A DNA stretch of 64,000 nucleotides from Mesorhizobium loti (GTDB taxonomy: Bacteria > Pseudomonadota > Alphaproteobacteria > Rhizobiales > Rhizobiaceae), in the NCBI RefSeq assembly GCF_003148495.1, contig NZ_QGGH01000012.1, positions 62,001 through 126,000 of the forward strand. Reading direction: 5' to 3'. Under the pieces are notes generated by a model. That model searched no databases, was not told where the DNA came from, and worked only from the letters and a program-made list of their open reading frames with translations. Below are positions 1-9,615 of this stretch, piece by piece (position 1 is the stretch's first letter; every line of letters begins with the position of its first letter). The translations under genes were made by a program, and so were the position numbers.

Positions 1-456
1 GACGGTCTCATCCTTCACCGTCTTGGTGACTATGTAAGTGAAGTAGCGATCGATGCCGATCTCGCGCTCCAGCAAGCTATCGACCAGGCGCTGGTAGGCA
101 TCGATGTCGCGCGCCATCACCTTCAGCACATAGTCGACGCCGCCGCCGACCGACCAGCAGGCGACGATTTCGGGGATATCGCGGATGACGCGCTCGAAGC
201 GGTCGAAATCGGCCTGGCGGTGGCTGGCCAGCGTCACTTCCATCAGCACGGTGGCGACAGGCGCGACGACGCGGATGGCGATCCTGGCATGATAGCCCGC
301 GACAATGCCGGCCTTTTCCAGCTTGCGCAGCCGCATCCAGCATGGCGTCGGCGACAGCCCGACCCGTTCGGCCAGCGCCAGCTTGGTGATGCGTCCGTCG
401 CGCTGGATGGCGTCGAGGATTTTCAGGTCGATCGGGTCAAGTTTTGCGGCGGTCAT
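1..456 (-). CDS. Lrp/AsnC-family transcriptional regulator (partial, runs off left edge)
   Basis: Reading leftward from an ATG at 456, the frame stays open to base 1, giving 152 residues without a stop. That is close to the usual full length of about 150-160, so only the last few residues are missing. Residues about 6-60 form the AsnC-type helix-turn-helix, with DPIDLKILDAIQRDGRI followed by a recognition region ending RLRKLEKAGIV. The rest matches the Lrp effector/oligomerisation (RAM) domain, including VGGGVDYVLKV. Such proteins bind amino acids or related small molecules and act as local regulators. It is divergent from the ABC importer genes starting at 718 with a 261-bp gap, so it may control them; that is inference from position only. 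Confidence 0.9.
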   Translation of the reverse strand, partial: MTAAKLDPIDLKILDAIQRDGRITKLALAERVGLSPTPCWMRLRKLEKAGIVAGYHARIAIRVVAPVATVLMEVTLASHRQADFDRFERVIRDIPEIVACWSVGGGVDYVLKVMARDIDAYQRLVDSLLEREIGIDRYFTYIVTKTVKDETV

Positions 457-717
457 CAGTAAGTTTCCTGACCAATAGGCCAGCCCATAAGGCATCGAAC
501 TCGCGTTTGTGACCCTAGCCCAGCCTGCCCGCTAGCGCCCTGTAAAGTAATTCAGATCTGAGCATTCCCCTCTCATTCTCGCATCTAGACAGGCGATGTA
601 TGGCGGCGATTTTACTCGTCACCGCGCGGTTTAGCAGCTTAAAGTTCGCGAAATACGCGCGAGAAGTGCGCTCGGCGCTCAATATACTGTCAGCTAACAA
701 GGGGAACAAAACGGACC

Positions 718-1848
718 ATGACGAATTTCGCTGATGCTATGCACAGCAGAAGCCACGCTTCGGCCTTCGAGGAAGGTCAGCTGCGAGTTGGCAACCAACT
801 GGGCGTCGACCAGCGCGAACCAGTGGTATCCTGTTCCAACGTGTGGAAGATTTTCGGCACCCGTGCGCCGGAGGCTATGGAGGCTATCTTGGATGAAGGC
901 CTCGGTAAGGACGAGGTTCTCGCGCGCTTCGGGTGTGTCGTTGCGGTCAGAGACGTAAGTTTTTCGATCAAGAAGGGCGAAATCCTTGCGATCATGGGCC
1001 TCTCCGGAAGTGGCAAGTCAACGCTCGTCAGACATGTGAACCGTCTCATCGAAGCGACAACCGGGATAATTCGCCTCAATGGCGTTGACATTTCCAAGGT
1101 TACGAGTGCGGAGCTCCGCTCAATTCGCTCCAAGCAGGTCGGGATGGTCTTCCAGGATTTTGCCCTCCTGCCCCACCGGACAGTCAGGGACAACGTCGCC
1201 TTTGGCCTTGAACTGCAAGGCGTGTCAAAGCGTCAGCGCTGGGCAAACGCTCAGGCCGCAATCGAACAGATGGACCTCAAGGGGTGGGAAGACCGGGTTC
1301 CCTCCGAGCTCTCTGGCGGTATGCGCCAGCGCGTCGGAATTGCGCGAGCTCTGGCTGCCGATCCGTCAGTCTTGCTGATGGATGAGCCGTTTGGAGCACT
1401 TGATCCGCTGATCCGCCGGGATCTGCAGGACCAATTCCTGGCGCTCTCACGCGACCTCGGAAAAACCACTTTGTTCATCACGCACGACCTGGAGGAAGCC
1501 TTCCATCTGGGTGACCGCATCGCGATCATGAAAGACGGCGCGATCGTCCAACTCGGAACGGCTGCAGACATCATTACCTCGCCGGCAGATGCCTATGTTG
1601 CAGACTTTGTCCGCGGCATCTCGCGCGTTCCCATCCTTACCGCGCGTCACGTGATGACTCCGGCAAATTCTACTGAGCCCCCCCACGTTGCAAACGCACC
1701 CGTCGCCACACTTGAAACGCCTCTGGCGGAGTTGATCGCCACAGGCGCAAAAACCCGCTCCGACATTGCAATCGTGGATCAATCCGGACGTACCGTCGGA
1801 ATGGTGACAATAGAGACGATGCTGTCCGCAATGAAGGAAGTCCGCTGA
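718..1848 (+). CDS. ProV/OpuAA-type betaine ABC transporter ATP-binding protein
   Basis: A 376-residue ATPase of the glycine betaine/proline class (ProV/OpuAA), which powers osmolyte uptake across the inner membrane. Walker A is GLSGSGKST at about 94-102, the ABC signature LSGGMRQR at about 198-205 and Walker B LLMDEP at about 219-224. It has the ProV-specific N-terminal extension before the ATPase core, ending in a stretch rich in E and D. The C-terminal 75 residues (VMTP...VGMVTIETML) look like a single reduced CBS-type unit. A purine-rich AAGGGGAAC lies upstream of the ATG. It is the first gene of an operon: the permease starts 2 bases after its stop. The downstream ectoine hydrolase suggests an ectoine-like or betaine-like substrate. 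Confidence 0.93.
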   Translation: MTNFADAMHSRSHASAFEEGQLRVGNQLGVDQREPVVSCSNVWKIFGTRAPEAMEAILDEGLGKDEVLARFGCVVAVRDVSFSIKKGEILAIMGLSGSGKSTLVRHVNRLIEATTGIIRLNGVDISKVTSAELRSIRSKQVGMVFQDFALLPHRTVRDNVAFGLELQGVSKRQRWANAQAAIEQMDLKGWEDRVPSELSGGMRQRVGIARALAADPSVLLMDEPFGALDPLIRRDLQDQFLALSRDLGKTTLFITHDLEEAFHLGDRIAIMKDGAIVQLGTAADIITSPADAYVADFVRGISRVPILTARHVMTPANSTEPPHVANAPVATLETPLAELIATGAKTRSDIAIVDQSGRTVGMVTIETMLSAMKEVR

Positions 1849-1849
1849 C

Positions 1850-3361
1850 ATGACAAGGTCATACAGGGAGCAGGACTGGTCGAGTTCAATCGCCGAATTC
1901 ACGGGCGTCAACAGCAGCTACTACCAAGGTAAGTTTGCGGACCTCTTTGAGGGAAGCCGCGCCAGACTCAGACCCAATTGGGCAGCCGCCATAGTAGGTC
2001 CATTGTGGGCTGCTTCACGCGGCTTGTTCGGGGCGTTCCTGGTAGCAGGGCTGGTCGAGATTGCCTTGGTCATCGGCATTGTCTTCCTGAGCACCGGTGG
2101 CCTCAGCGTCGACAACATGTCGCGTGCTCAGTCACTTGAAAAACTGAGTGAGGCGCGCCTCACCCAGGCGAATGACGAGCGCCAGAAAGGGAATGAGGCG
2201 GCGGCGAACCAGATGCAGGAACTTTCGAAGTCGCTCGCTCAGTCAGCGGCGAACGAAAGAGCAGTTGCCAACGACAAGGCTCGGGCCGCAACGATGCTAA
2301 TCGTCTCAACTATCGCAGGCCTGCTAGGTTTGCGGGCGATTTTTGCAGTGGCAGGAGATTGGCTCTATTCGCGCCAGTACATGCGCTGGCGGCGGGACCG
2401 AGCCACGCCATCAAGACGCAGCTATCAGCGTGTCGTGGCCTGTGGGCTCTTGTTAGTCATCATCTACGTCGTCGCGCTTTTCGGCGCCAAAGTACCACAA
2501 CTTGCCAGTACGCTGGCCATCCAGACGAACACCTCAGAGCTGGCAGGTATTACAGCAACTGCCCTCGATCGATTTTTTACGTCGATAACACAATCGGGCC
2601 GGTCGATCTTTGATGCGATTACAGGAAGCATCTCGGCACTAGTCGCCTCGGTGGAAAGCCTTCTCGAAGGACTTCCGTGGATTTGTACGATCCTGGTGGT
2701 TGTCTTTGCTGCATGGCTGCTTGCGGGCTCTGGAACCGCAGCGTTCACCGGGGCAGGATTGGTTTACCTGGCTCTTTTCGGTTTCTGGCAGAAGAGCATG
2801 GTTACGATCGCGCTTTTGGGAACGGCGGCTGTGTTGGCGCTCAGCATAGGCATTCCCTTGGGAATTCTCTGCGGCAAGAGCCCAAGGGCGTACCGCATAT
2901 TCCGGCCTATGCTCGATCTCATGCAGACGATGCCCGCGTTCATCTATCTGGTGCCCATCATCGCATTCTTTGGCATCGGTAAGACGCCGGGGGTCTTGGC
3001 CACGATTATCTTCGGAATGCCGCCGGTAGCGCGCCTGACAGCTCTGGGTCTTCAGCAGGTACCGCTCAGCATCAGGGAGGCGGCCGTCGCGTTCGGTGCG
3101 ACCCCTTGGCAGAGTCTGGTGAAAGTCGAGTTGCCGCTCGCCATGCCGTCGATCATGGCAGGGATCAACCAGACGATCTTGATGTGTTTATCGATGGTGG
3201 TGATTGCTTCGCTCATTGGCGCCGGCGGCCTGGGCGAGGATGTTTTGCAGGCACTGCAATTCGCGTCCGTCGGACAAGGTTTCTTGGTGGGGGCGGCAGT
3301 GCTGATCTGCGCCATCATCTTGGATAGGCTCATACAAGGGAAAAGGAGTAATAACCAATGA
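1850..3361 (+). CDS. ProW/OpuAB-type ABC permease with an extra N-terminal domain
   Basis: A 503-residue inner-membrane permease. Residues about 260-500 are a normal ProW-like permease with several hydrophobic helices and a recognisable EAA loop (EAAVAFGATPWQSLVKVELP). The first ~210 residues are not normally part of ProW. They contain the stretch RPNWAAAIVGPLWAASRGLF, which resembles the small membrane-associated DUF2628-type domain, then a membrane helix, a Q/A/E/R-rich stretch at about 95-150 likely to be a coiled coil, and two more hydrophobic segments. The gene follows the ATPase by 2 bases and overlaps the binding-protein gene by ATGA, so the three are co-translated. The permease assignment is firm; the role of the N-terminal part is unknown. 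Confidence 0.9.
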   Translation: MTRSYREQDWSSSIAEFTGVNSSYYQGKFADLFEGSRARLRPNWAAAIVGPLWAASRGLFGAFLVAGLVEIALVIGIVFLSTGGLSVDNMSRAQSLEKLSEARLTQANDERQKGNEAAANQMQELSKSLAQSAANERAVANDKARAATMLIVSTIAGLLGLRAIFAVAGDWLYSRQYMRWRRDRATPSRRSYQRVVACGLLLVIIYVVALFGAKVPQLASTLAIQTNTSELAGITATALDRFFTSITQSGRSIFDAITGSISALVASVESLLEGLPWICTILVVVFAAWLLAGSGTAAFTGAGLVYLALFGFWQKSMVTIALLGTAAVLALSIGIPLGILCGKSPRAYRIFRPMLDLMQTMPAFIYLVPIIAFFGIGKTPGVLATIIFGMPPVARLTALGLQQVPLSIREAAVAFGATPWQSLVKVELPLAMPSIMAGINQTILMCLSMVVIASLIGAGGLGEDVLQALQFASVGQGFLVGAAVLICAIILDRLIQGKRSNNQ

Positions 3362-4323
3362 AGATCAAGCTTTCGATGCTCGCTCTTGCCGTCGCAATGG
3401 GGTTGGCCGCACCGGCAGCGGCCCAGGAGAAAATCAAGATCGGATCCTCCAATTGGCCATCGCTCCAGGCGATGTCCAGTGTCCTGAAGGAAATAACAGA
3501 AAAATACTTCGGTGCGTCTGCCGAGGTGGTCAACAGTACACTGCCTATCATTATGGCATCGATGGATAAAGGCGAGATCGATATTCTGCCAGAAATCTGG
3601 TCTCCGAACCACGACAGTCTGATCAACACCTACGTCAAGGAAAAGCAAACCGTCAAACTGGGCAGTTTGACTTTCCCTTCAATTTCCGGGATGTGCACCA
3701 CGCGTCACACGCAGGAGAAATTCGGCGTGAAGTCGATCTATGATCTGTCGCGTCCCGAGATCGCAGACGTATTCAGGTCGGCTGCAGGCGGCAAGCCGAA
3801 ACTTTGGGTCGGCCCTGCCGGCTGGAGCTCGTCAAAAACCGAGCTTATCCGTGCCCGAGACTACGGATATGCCGACCTCTTTGAACTGACGACTGTCGAG
3901 GAAAGCCTTGCGATTGTGGACTTGGAACAGGCGATAAGAGCTGACACGCCATGGATAGGCATCTGCTACACCCCTCACCCGACCTTCTCCCGCAAGGAGG
4001 TCGTAATGCTCGACGAGCCGCCGCATGACCCGGCGAAGTGGAAGATTGTACAGCCCGACCAGAACCCGAACTGGCTTGCGATGTCATCGTCGACGACCGC
4101 CTGGGCTCCGATCTCGGTCAACATCGCCTATGCCAAGGAGCTGGAAGCAAAGGATCCGAAGCTTGTCGCACTCCTCAACAACATCACGCTTGATCCGGCT
4201 GAAATCGCCCAGTGGATCGATGCGGTTGGCACCAAGAAAATCGATCCCGACACCTTCGCGAAGGACTGGGTCTCGAAGAACGACGCAAAAATTCTCGGCT
4301 GGATGGCAGGCAAAGCCCAATAG
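3358..4323 (+). CDS. OpuAC/ProX-type periplasmic substrate-binding protein
   Basis: A 321-residue binding protein. It has a signal peptide (lysines, hydrophobic core, cleavage near AAPAAAQE at about 21). Residues 25-320 match the OpuAC fold, with GSSNWPS, EIWSPNH, WVGPAGWSSS and aromatic residues (W37, W81, W137, W142) of the sort that build an aromatic cage around quaternary or cyclic amines. Its ATG overlaps the permease stop (ATGA) and it completes a ProVWX-type importer. The next gene downstream encodes an ectoine hydrolase homologue, so the ligand may be ectoine, hydroxyectoine or a related solute rather than glycine betaine; this is inferred from context. A purine-rich AAAAGGAG precedes the start. 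Confidence 0.9.
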   Translation: MKIKLSMLALAVAMGLAAPAAAQEKIKIGSSNWPSLQAMSSVLKEITEKYFGASAEVVNSTLPIIMASMDKGEIDILPEIWSPNHDSLINTYVKEKQTVKLGSLTFPSISGMCTTRHTQEKFGVKSIYDLSRPEIADVFRSAAGGKPKLWVGPAGWSSSKTELIRARDYGYADLFELTTVEESLAIVDLEQAIRADTPWIGICYTPHPTFSRKEVVMLDEPPHDPAKWKIVQPDQNPNWLAMSSSTTAWAPISVNIAYAKELEAKDPKLVALLNNITLDPAEIAQWIDAVGTKKIDPDTFAKDWVSKNDAKILGWMAGKAQ

Positions 4324-4352
4324 GCACTAGAGTCAGAAAGTTGAGAAGTCAC

Positions 4353-5534
4353 ATGTCATATGTAATCCCATTCGACGCGGAAGAGTACGATGCGCGCCTT
4401 CGAAAGGTCAAGGAGAGGATGGAAGGTGCTGGAATAGACCTTCTGCTTTGTACCGACCCGGCGAACATTAATTACCTAACGGGTCTTGATGCGCTCTCGT
4501 TCTATGTGCCCCAGGTCCTCCTGGTGCACAAAGACGAAGCTGAACCGTTCTGGTTCGGTCGCATGATGGACACATCGTCCCTCAAGGTTACCACCCGACT
4601 GCCCGAGAAGAATTTGTTGCCGTACCCAGAAACTATGCTGCATCAGCAGCACGTCCATCCCTTCCAGTTGCTAAGCGAGCACATCCAAACTCGCGGGTGG
4701 GCCAGCCAAACGATCGGGGTCGAAATGGACGTCGACTACTACACTGCCCGATGCCATCAGACTCTCGTGGTGGGGTTGCCCAACGCCAAGATCGTCGACA
4801 ACCGTCGTCTCGTAAACTGGGTTCGGCTGGCTAAATCGCCAGCGGAACTCCGTTACATGCGAGAGGCCGGGAAAATCACCACCGTCGCCATGCAGGAGGC
4901 TATCGACAACTTGCTGGCCGGAAAAAGGAGCTATGAGGTAGCAGCTGACATCCTCCATACATCGGTCATGGGCACCGATGGGCTCTACGGGGACTCTCCT
5001 GCGGCATTTCCATTTGTGATGGTTGGTGAGAATGCCCACGCCTGCCATCTGTACTGGACCGACCGGGACATGCCCGAGAACGAAATGGTTGTTCTAGAAC
5101 TGGCGGGCGTCCGCAAGCGGTATCACAGCCCGCTTGCTCGAACGATCCTTCTTGGTAAAGTGACCGACGAGCCGCGCCGACTTGCCGATATCATCATCGA
5201 AGGTGTCGATCGGGCACTTGAGGCTGCGAAACCGGGTGTGACGTGCGGCGAGGTCGAGAATATCTGGCAGGATGTCCTGCGAAGGAATAATCTTACAAAA
5301 GACAGCCGCGTTGGCTATCCTGTTGGCATTGCCTACCCGCCCGACTGGGGTGAGAAGACAGCCAACATCCAGAATGGTGATAAGACTGTCCTGGAAGCGG
5401 GAATGTGCTTCCACTTCCAGTCAGGCCTTTGGCTAGATAAGCAGGGTATTGCGCTCTCGGAGACGTTCGCAGTCACCGAAAACGGAGGTGAACGCCTAGC
5501 CCAGGTCCCACATCGCCTATTTTATCAACATTGA
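4353..5534 (+). CDS. eutD: Ectoine hydrolase (DoeA/EutD-like), paralogue 1
   Basis: A 393-residue M24 (creatinase/aminopeptidase P fold) protein of the DoeA/EutD ectoine hydrolase group. This enzyme opens the ectoine ring to N-acetyl-diaminobutyrate in the cytoplasm. The family marker GYPVGIAYPPDWGE lies at about 321-334, with a C-terminal half containing EAGMCFHFQSGLWL. The start at 4353 was chosen because the protein then has the same length and N-terminal layout (FDAEEYDARLRKVKERM) as the second copy at 18,944-20,125. The open frame extends upstream to 4212, but that part overlaps the binding-protein gene in another frame. It lies 29 bases after the importer operon and is probably co-transcribed with it. 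A related substrate such as hydroxyectoine is possible. Confidence 0.88.
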   Translation: MSYVIPFDAEEYDARLRKVKERMEGAGIDLLLCTDPANINYLTGLDALSFYVPQVLLVHKDEAEPFWFGRMMDTSSLKVTTRLPEKNLLPYPETMLHQQHVHPFQLLSEHIQTRGWASQTIGVEMDVDYYTARCHQTLVVGLPNAKIVDNRRLVNWVRLAKSPAELRYMREAGKITTVAMQEAIDNLLAGKRSYEVAADILHTSVMGTDGLYGDSPAAFPFVMVGENAHACHLYWTDRDMPENEMVVLELAGVRKRYHSPLARTILLGKVTDEPRRLADIIIEGVDRALEAAKPGVTCGEVENIWQDVLRRNNLTKDSRVGYPVGIAYPPDWGEKTANIQNGDKTVLEAGMCFHFQSGLWLDKQGIALSETFAVTENGGERLAQVPHRLFYQH

Positions 5535-5545
5535 AAATGACGGCC

Positions 5546-5578
5546 GCCGCACCGTCGTGCGCTTTACAATGGTGCGGC
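5546..5578 (+). terminator. Possible weak hairpin terminator after the first ectoine hydrolase gene
   Basis: GCCGCACC at 5546-5553 pairs perfectly with GGTGCGGC at 5571-5578 around a 17-base loop, 12 bases after the eutD-like stop. There is no clear run of T after the stem, so this could be only a pause or processing signal. Confidence 0.3.
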
Positions 5579-5780
5579 CCCCACTCCAGACGTGAGATTT
5601 GCATGGTTTCCAAACCCCCGCCGAAACGTCTAGGTGTGGAAATCAACAGTGGGCATCAGACAGCCTTCTGGCTCAGACGACCAATGCGTTGGTCTGCTTT
5701 TATCTGGAGGTGTTGGCAGACAGTACAGGCTCCGGTTAAAACTTGCGGGGATCGCTGTTCAGTTTCGACGGAGGCAACCT

Positions 5781-6251
5781 GTGAGCACTGAAGACATCGA
5801 CGACTACGACAGGAAGATCCTCGAGATCATCCAGGTCGACGCCGAACTCCCGGCCTCGACGATCGCCGAAGTGGTGAACCTGTCGGCATCGGCGGTCCAG
5901 CGCCGAATCAAACGTCTGAAAGACTTAGGGGTTATCGTCGCTACCGTCGCTGTGGTTGACGGCAAAAAGGTCGGCCGCCCGCTGGTATTCCTAGCCGCCG
6001 TAGAGGTTGAGCGAGAGCGCAAGGACCTTCTTAACCAGCTTAAGAAATGGTTGCTGGGCGAGAGCTATGTACAGCAGGCGTTCTACACAACAGGTGCATC
6101 CGACCTCACCGTGATCATTACAGCGAAAGATGTTGAGGAATATGATCACATTACCCAGATGATGGTGGAGATGAACCCGAACATAAAGCGGATTAATACG
6201 AGCGTCTGTCTGCAGATTTACAAACGTGGAAGCATTATCCCAACTGACTGA
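5781..6251 (+). CDS. AsnC/Lrp-family regulator (DoeX/AsnC of ectoine clusters)
   Basis: A 156-residue Lrp/AsnC regulator. Residues about 8-55 form the helix-turn-helix (DDYDRKILEIIQVDAELP, then SASAVQRRIKRLKDLGVI). The remainder is the RAM effector-binding domain, with the typical VQQAFYTTGASDLTVII region. The start chosen is GTG at 5781, preceded by GACGGAGGC at a good distance; the frame runs further upstream without support. Ectoine-degradation clusters commonly carry an asnC/doeX gene whose product senses diaminobutyrate-type intermediates. Placement right after an ectoine hydrolase gene fits that role. Whether it represses or activates cannot be told from sequence. Confidence 0.88.
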   Translation: MSTEDIDDYDRKILEIIQVDAELPASTIAEVVNLSASAVQRRIKRLKDLGVIVATVAVVDGKKVGRPLVFLAAVEVERERKDLLNQLKKWLLGESYVQQAFYTTGASDLTVIITAKDVEEYDHITQMMVEMNPNIKRINTSVCLQIYKRGSIIPTD

Positions 6252-6889
6252 GTGAACATCCGGTGCCCGCAGCCGGCAAGGATTTGGCACAAACCCGAGT
6301 CGGGCCATTTCATACTACCAATCTCCTAGAGACAATTTACTAACACTGATCCTGATATCAATTTGTACGCAACCATGCGGGATACAGGCCGGTGACGTAT
6401 CCAGAATGGTCGGGATGATCATAGCTGTTTCTGGATTCCACTGATCCAAATGATTTTCGTTTGTGTTGTGTCCTCGTAAATACGCCTTCGAAGCTCGTGT
6501 TGCCGTGCTTGGACCCGCCGAAGCGCATGGCATCAAATACGGCAATCCGATGAACACTGATCATTACGCCCTCTGGGTCAATGCCCGCGGCGTACGCCGC
6601 GTCAGGAACTCTCGATCTCGTCAACACTAGTTGCAAGGGATTTCAAAGATAACCCAGCACGCGATCTAGCCCCCTACGCCGTCTCAGAGTGCATCTTCTA
6701 CATGGTAAGACGGCATCTTAGGGATCGAACACGCCTGTTAGCCGCAAAAGTTCGACGCCACTCGCGGCCAAATCGATCATTCTATGTAAAAAACGCAGAA
6801 TATGCACGCCGCACACGGCTAACTTTGACCAAGTATTTGCAGAGAACGCGGCGGCTTCACATGCCCCTTCATTCAATCCATAGGGTTCC
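6252..6889. other. Gene-poor stretch with one possible decayed fragment
   Basis: No complete gene was recognised in these 638 bases. On the plus strand at about 6478-6625 one frame reads like protein (GPAEAHGIKYGNPMNTDHYA) but lacks a start and ends soon after, so it may be a relic of an unidentified gene. The last 200 bases before 6890 are more AT-rich than the neighbouring genes and probably hold the promoter of the flavoenzyme gene that follows. Confidence 0.35.
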
Positions 6890-9364
6890 ATGACACATTC
6901 CCCATTCGTGCGCCCCCGCGCTTTGGCAGCCCGTTATCACGAGATAGTCATTCTGGGAGGCGGCATAGCGGGCACCAGCGTTGCGTATCATCTTGCGAAG
7001 TTGGGCAAGAAGGATGTCGCGATCTTGGAGCGGAACACTCTCACTTCCGGCACGACTTGGCATGCGGCCGGCTTGATCATGCAGACACGTGGCACACATT
7101 CGTTGACCGAAATCGCAAAATACAATGCCGAGCTTTACGATGCCCTTGAGGCCGAAACAGGCCAGGCCACCGGTTTCAAACGCAACGGCACGCTCGGCGT
7201 TGCACGGACGAAGGATCGTCTCCACGAAACCGCCCGCAACGCGTCGGTCGCTAAGAGCTTTGGACTTGAAGCCCATATGATCTCCCCGGCGGAGGCGAAG
7301 GCGCTTTATCCTGCAATCGACGCTTCGATCATCGAGGGCGCAGTGTTCATCCCCCGGGATGGGCAGACAAACCCCATCGACACCTGCATGGCATTGGCAG
7401 CAGGTGCAAAGCAGAATGGGGTCCGAATTTTCGAAAACCAAGAGGTAAAAGACCTTTGGCGGACGCCGAAAGGTCTCTACCAGCTCCAGACCGACCATGG
7501 GGTCATAGAGGCGGAAACGCTGGTACTAGCCTGCGGGCTCTGGACACGTGATTTAGCAGCGCGGTTAGGTGCGCGCGTCCCATTGTACGCCGCCGAGCAT
7601 TTCTACGTGGTCACGGAACCGATGGATTTCATCCGTCCTACGCTCCCGGTCCTGCGGGACACTGATGGTCACGTATACTTAAAGGAGGATGCGGGAAAGC
7701 TCCTTATCGGCGCCTTCGAGCCTTGGGGAAAGCCCCTCGCGATGGAGAGCCTGCCCAAAGAGACGGCTTTCATCGAACTTTTGGAAGATTGGGACCATTT
7801 CGAACTGCCTATGACCAAGGCTATTGAAATAGTTCCCGGACTTGCCGATGCGGGAATAGCTAAGTTCTTCAATGGCCCGGAAAGCTTTACTCCGGACCTG
7901 CTATTCATGATCGGCGAGGTCCCGGGACTGAACAACCTTTTTGTGTCTGCTGGTTACAACTCCGAAGGCATCGAGTATGGGGCGGGCGCCGGCCGCGCCT
8001 TAGCTGAATGGATCGTTGCCAAGTCCCCGCAGATGGACATCAGCTTCGTGGATGTGGCCCGCTTCCATCCGTTCCAGATCAACAAGCGTTACCTGCACGA
8101 TCGCACGGCAGAAGTACTCGGCTTGCACTACAAGATGCACTGGCCGAGCCATCAACCAGAAACTTCGCGCGGGGTTCGCAAAAGTGCTCTCCATGATCGC
8201 TGGGCGAAACTTGGCGCGAGCTTTGGCGAGGGCATGGGCTGGGAGCGTCCAATGTGGTTCGCCGGAGAGGACCAGCCAACAAATAACGTTTACTCGTACG
8301 ACGAACCAAACTGGTTCAGACATACTGCCGAGGAGTGCCGCGCTGCGCGTGCTGACGCGGTGTTGTTCGACCAAAGTTCCTTCGGCAAGCACCTCATCCA
8401 GGGAAGGGACGCGTGCCGGTTCCTCCAATGGCTGTGCGCGGGTAATGTCGACGTCCCCGTCGGCAAACTCGTCTATACGCATATGCTCAACAAGAACGGT
8501 GGTATCGAGACCGACATTACCGTCAACCGGCTTTCGGAAACTGAATACCTCATCATATCCTCGGCCACTGTGCATCCGCGCGACACAGCTTGGATCCGCA
8601 AACATATCGACGCGGAGTGGAACGTTACGCTGACGGATGTGACTTCAGCCTATGCGGTGCTATCCCTGCAGGGCCCAAAATCCCGTGACATCCTCTCGAA
8701 GGTCACCGACGCCGATCTCTCCAACGAATCGTTCCCTTTTGCCACCAGCCAAGTAATCGATGTCGGCTATGCGCGGGTCATCGCCAACCGCCTGACATAT
8801 ATCGGAGAGCTTGGCTGGGAACTGCATGTTCCTACGGAAATGGCTCAGCACGTTTTCGATATCTTATGGGAAGCCGGGGATGGGAATGGTCTGCGTCCAG
8901 CCGGCTACCATGCCCTGGAGCATCTTCGCTCAGAACGCGCTTACCGCGAGTATGAGCTTGACCTCACGCCAGTCGACACCCTGCTCGAAGCCGGACTCGG
9001 ATTCACAATTGACTGGTCGAAGCCGTGCGGCTTCCAGGGCAAGGACGTCTTGGATGCACAGAAGGCGGCCGGCACACCTCGCAAGCGGCTGCTTTCATTT
9101 AAGCTGATGGATCCCAGCCCCGTGCTCTTCCGCGAAGAGCTTATCCGACGCAACGGCGATATCGTCGGTTACGTTTCGTCCGGCGTAAAGAGTTTCACGC
9201 TCGGGTCTTCGATAGGACTTGGCTATGTCAAACACGCTGACGGTGTAAGCCGAGAATGGATCGACGCGGGAAACTGGCAGATCGAAATCGCTGGCAAGCT
9301 GTATGACGCGGACGCTTCGCTCCAGGCCTTTTTCGACCCTAAGGGCCTTAGAGCGAAAGTCTGA
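6890..9364 (+). CDS. Dimethylglycine/sarcosine dehydrogenase-like FAD enzyme with GcvT domain, paralogue 1
   Basis: An 824-residue two-part flavoenzyme. Residues about 18-400 are a DAO-type FAD domain: GGGIAGTS is the dinucleotide-binding loop, and TSGTTWHAAGL at 52-62 contains the histidine (H58) that carries covalent FAD in dimethylglycine and sarcosine dehydrogenases. Residues about 430-824 are the GcvT-like tetrahydrofolate-binding half, with NGGIETDITVNRL and LTYIGELGWELHV. Members oxidatively remove N-methyl groups and pass the one-carbon unit to folate. The true substrate here is uncertain: the gene lies among ectoine genes rather than betaine genes. A second copy with the same layout is at 52,312-54,762. 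The RBS is weak (TAGGG before the ATG). Confidence 0.88.
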   Translation: MTHSPFVRPRALAARYHEIVILGGGIAGTSVAYHLAKLGKKDVAILERNTLTSGTTWHAAGLIMQTRGTHSLTEIAKYNAELYDALEAETGQATGFKRNGTLGVARTKDRLHETARNASVAKSFGLEAHMISPAEAKALYPAIDASIIEGAVFIPRDGQTNPIDTCMALAAGAKQNGVRIFENQEVKDLWRTPKGLYQLQTDHGVIEAETLVLACGLWTRDLAARLGARVPLYAAEHFYVVTEPMDFIRPTLPVLRDTDGHVYLKEDAGKLLIGAFEPWGKPLAMESLPKETAFIELLEDWDHFELPMTKAIEIVPGLADAGIAKFFNGPESFTPDLLFMIGEVPGLNNLFVSAGYNSEGIEYGAGAGRALAEWIVAKSPQMDISFVDVARFHPFQINKRYLHDRTAEVLGLHYKMHWPSHQPETSRGVRKSALHDRWAKLGASFGEGMGWERPMWFAGEDQPTNNVYSYDEPNWFRHTAEECRAARADAVLFDQSSFGKHLIQGRDACRFLQWLCAGNVDVPVGKLVYTHMLNKNGGIETDITVNRLSETEYLIISSATVHPRDTAWIRKHIDAEWNVTLTDVTSAYAVLSLQGPKSRDILSKVTDADLSNESFPFATSQVIDVGYARVIANRLTYIGELGWELHVPTEMAQHVFDILWEAGDGNGLRPAGYHALEHLRSERAYREYELDLTPVDTLLEAGLGFTIDWSKPCGFQGKDVLDAQKAAGTPRKRLLSFKLMDPSPVLFREELIRRNGDIVGYVSSGVKSFTLGSSIGLGYVKHADGVSREWIDAGNWQIEIAGKLYDADASLQAFFDPKGLRAKV

Positions 9365-9615
9365 ACAGGCATTCACGCTCCTTCCATTACGCCATTACGT
9401 GATTTTCGCGCAGTTCTAAATTTAAGCAGGATTGCCGCGTGAAAAGCATAAATTTGGGGTCTTGCGGCACTCTGTAGCATTTATTGTCGGGCATGCAGCG
9501 CTCGCTCCCGCAGCAGCTAGATATAAATCTGCGCTCGGTTTGGCTTGCCAATATTTGAATATCCAATCTGAACTAAAGACATTCGTCAATCTGGTCGCAT
9601 CAGAAAGGCTAACCC

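Noticed and set aside
6358..6636. A 92-codon minus-strand frame in the gap before the flavoenzyme gene
   Set aside because: No family likeness and no RBS; the opposite strand looks slightly more protein-like, so neither was called as a gene.
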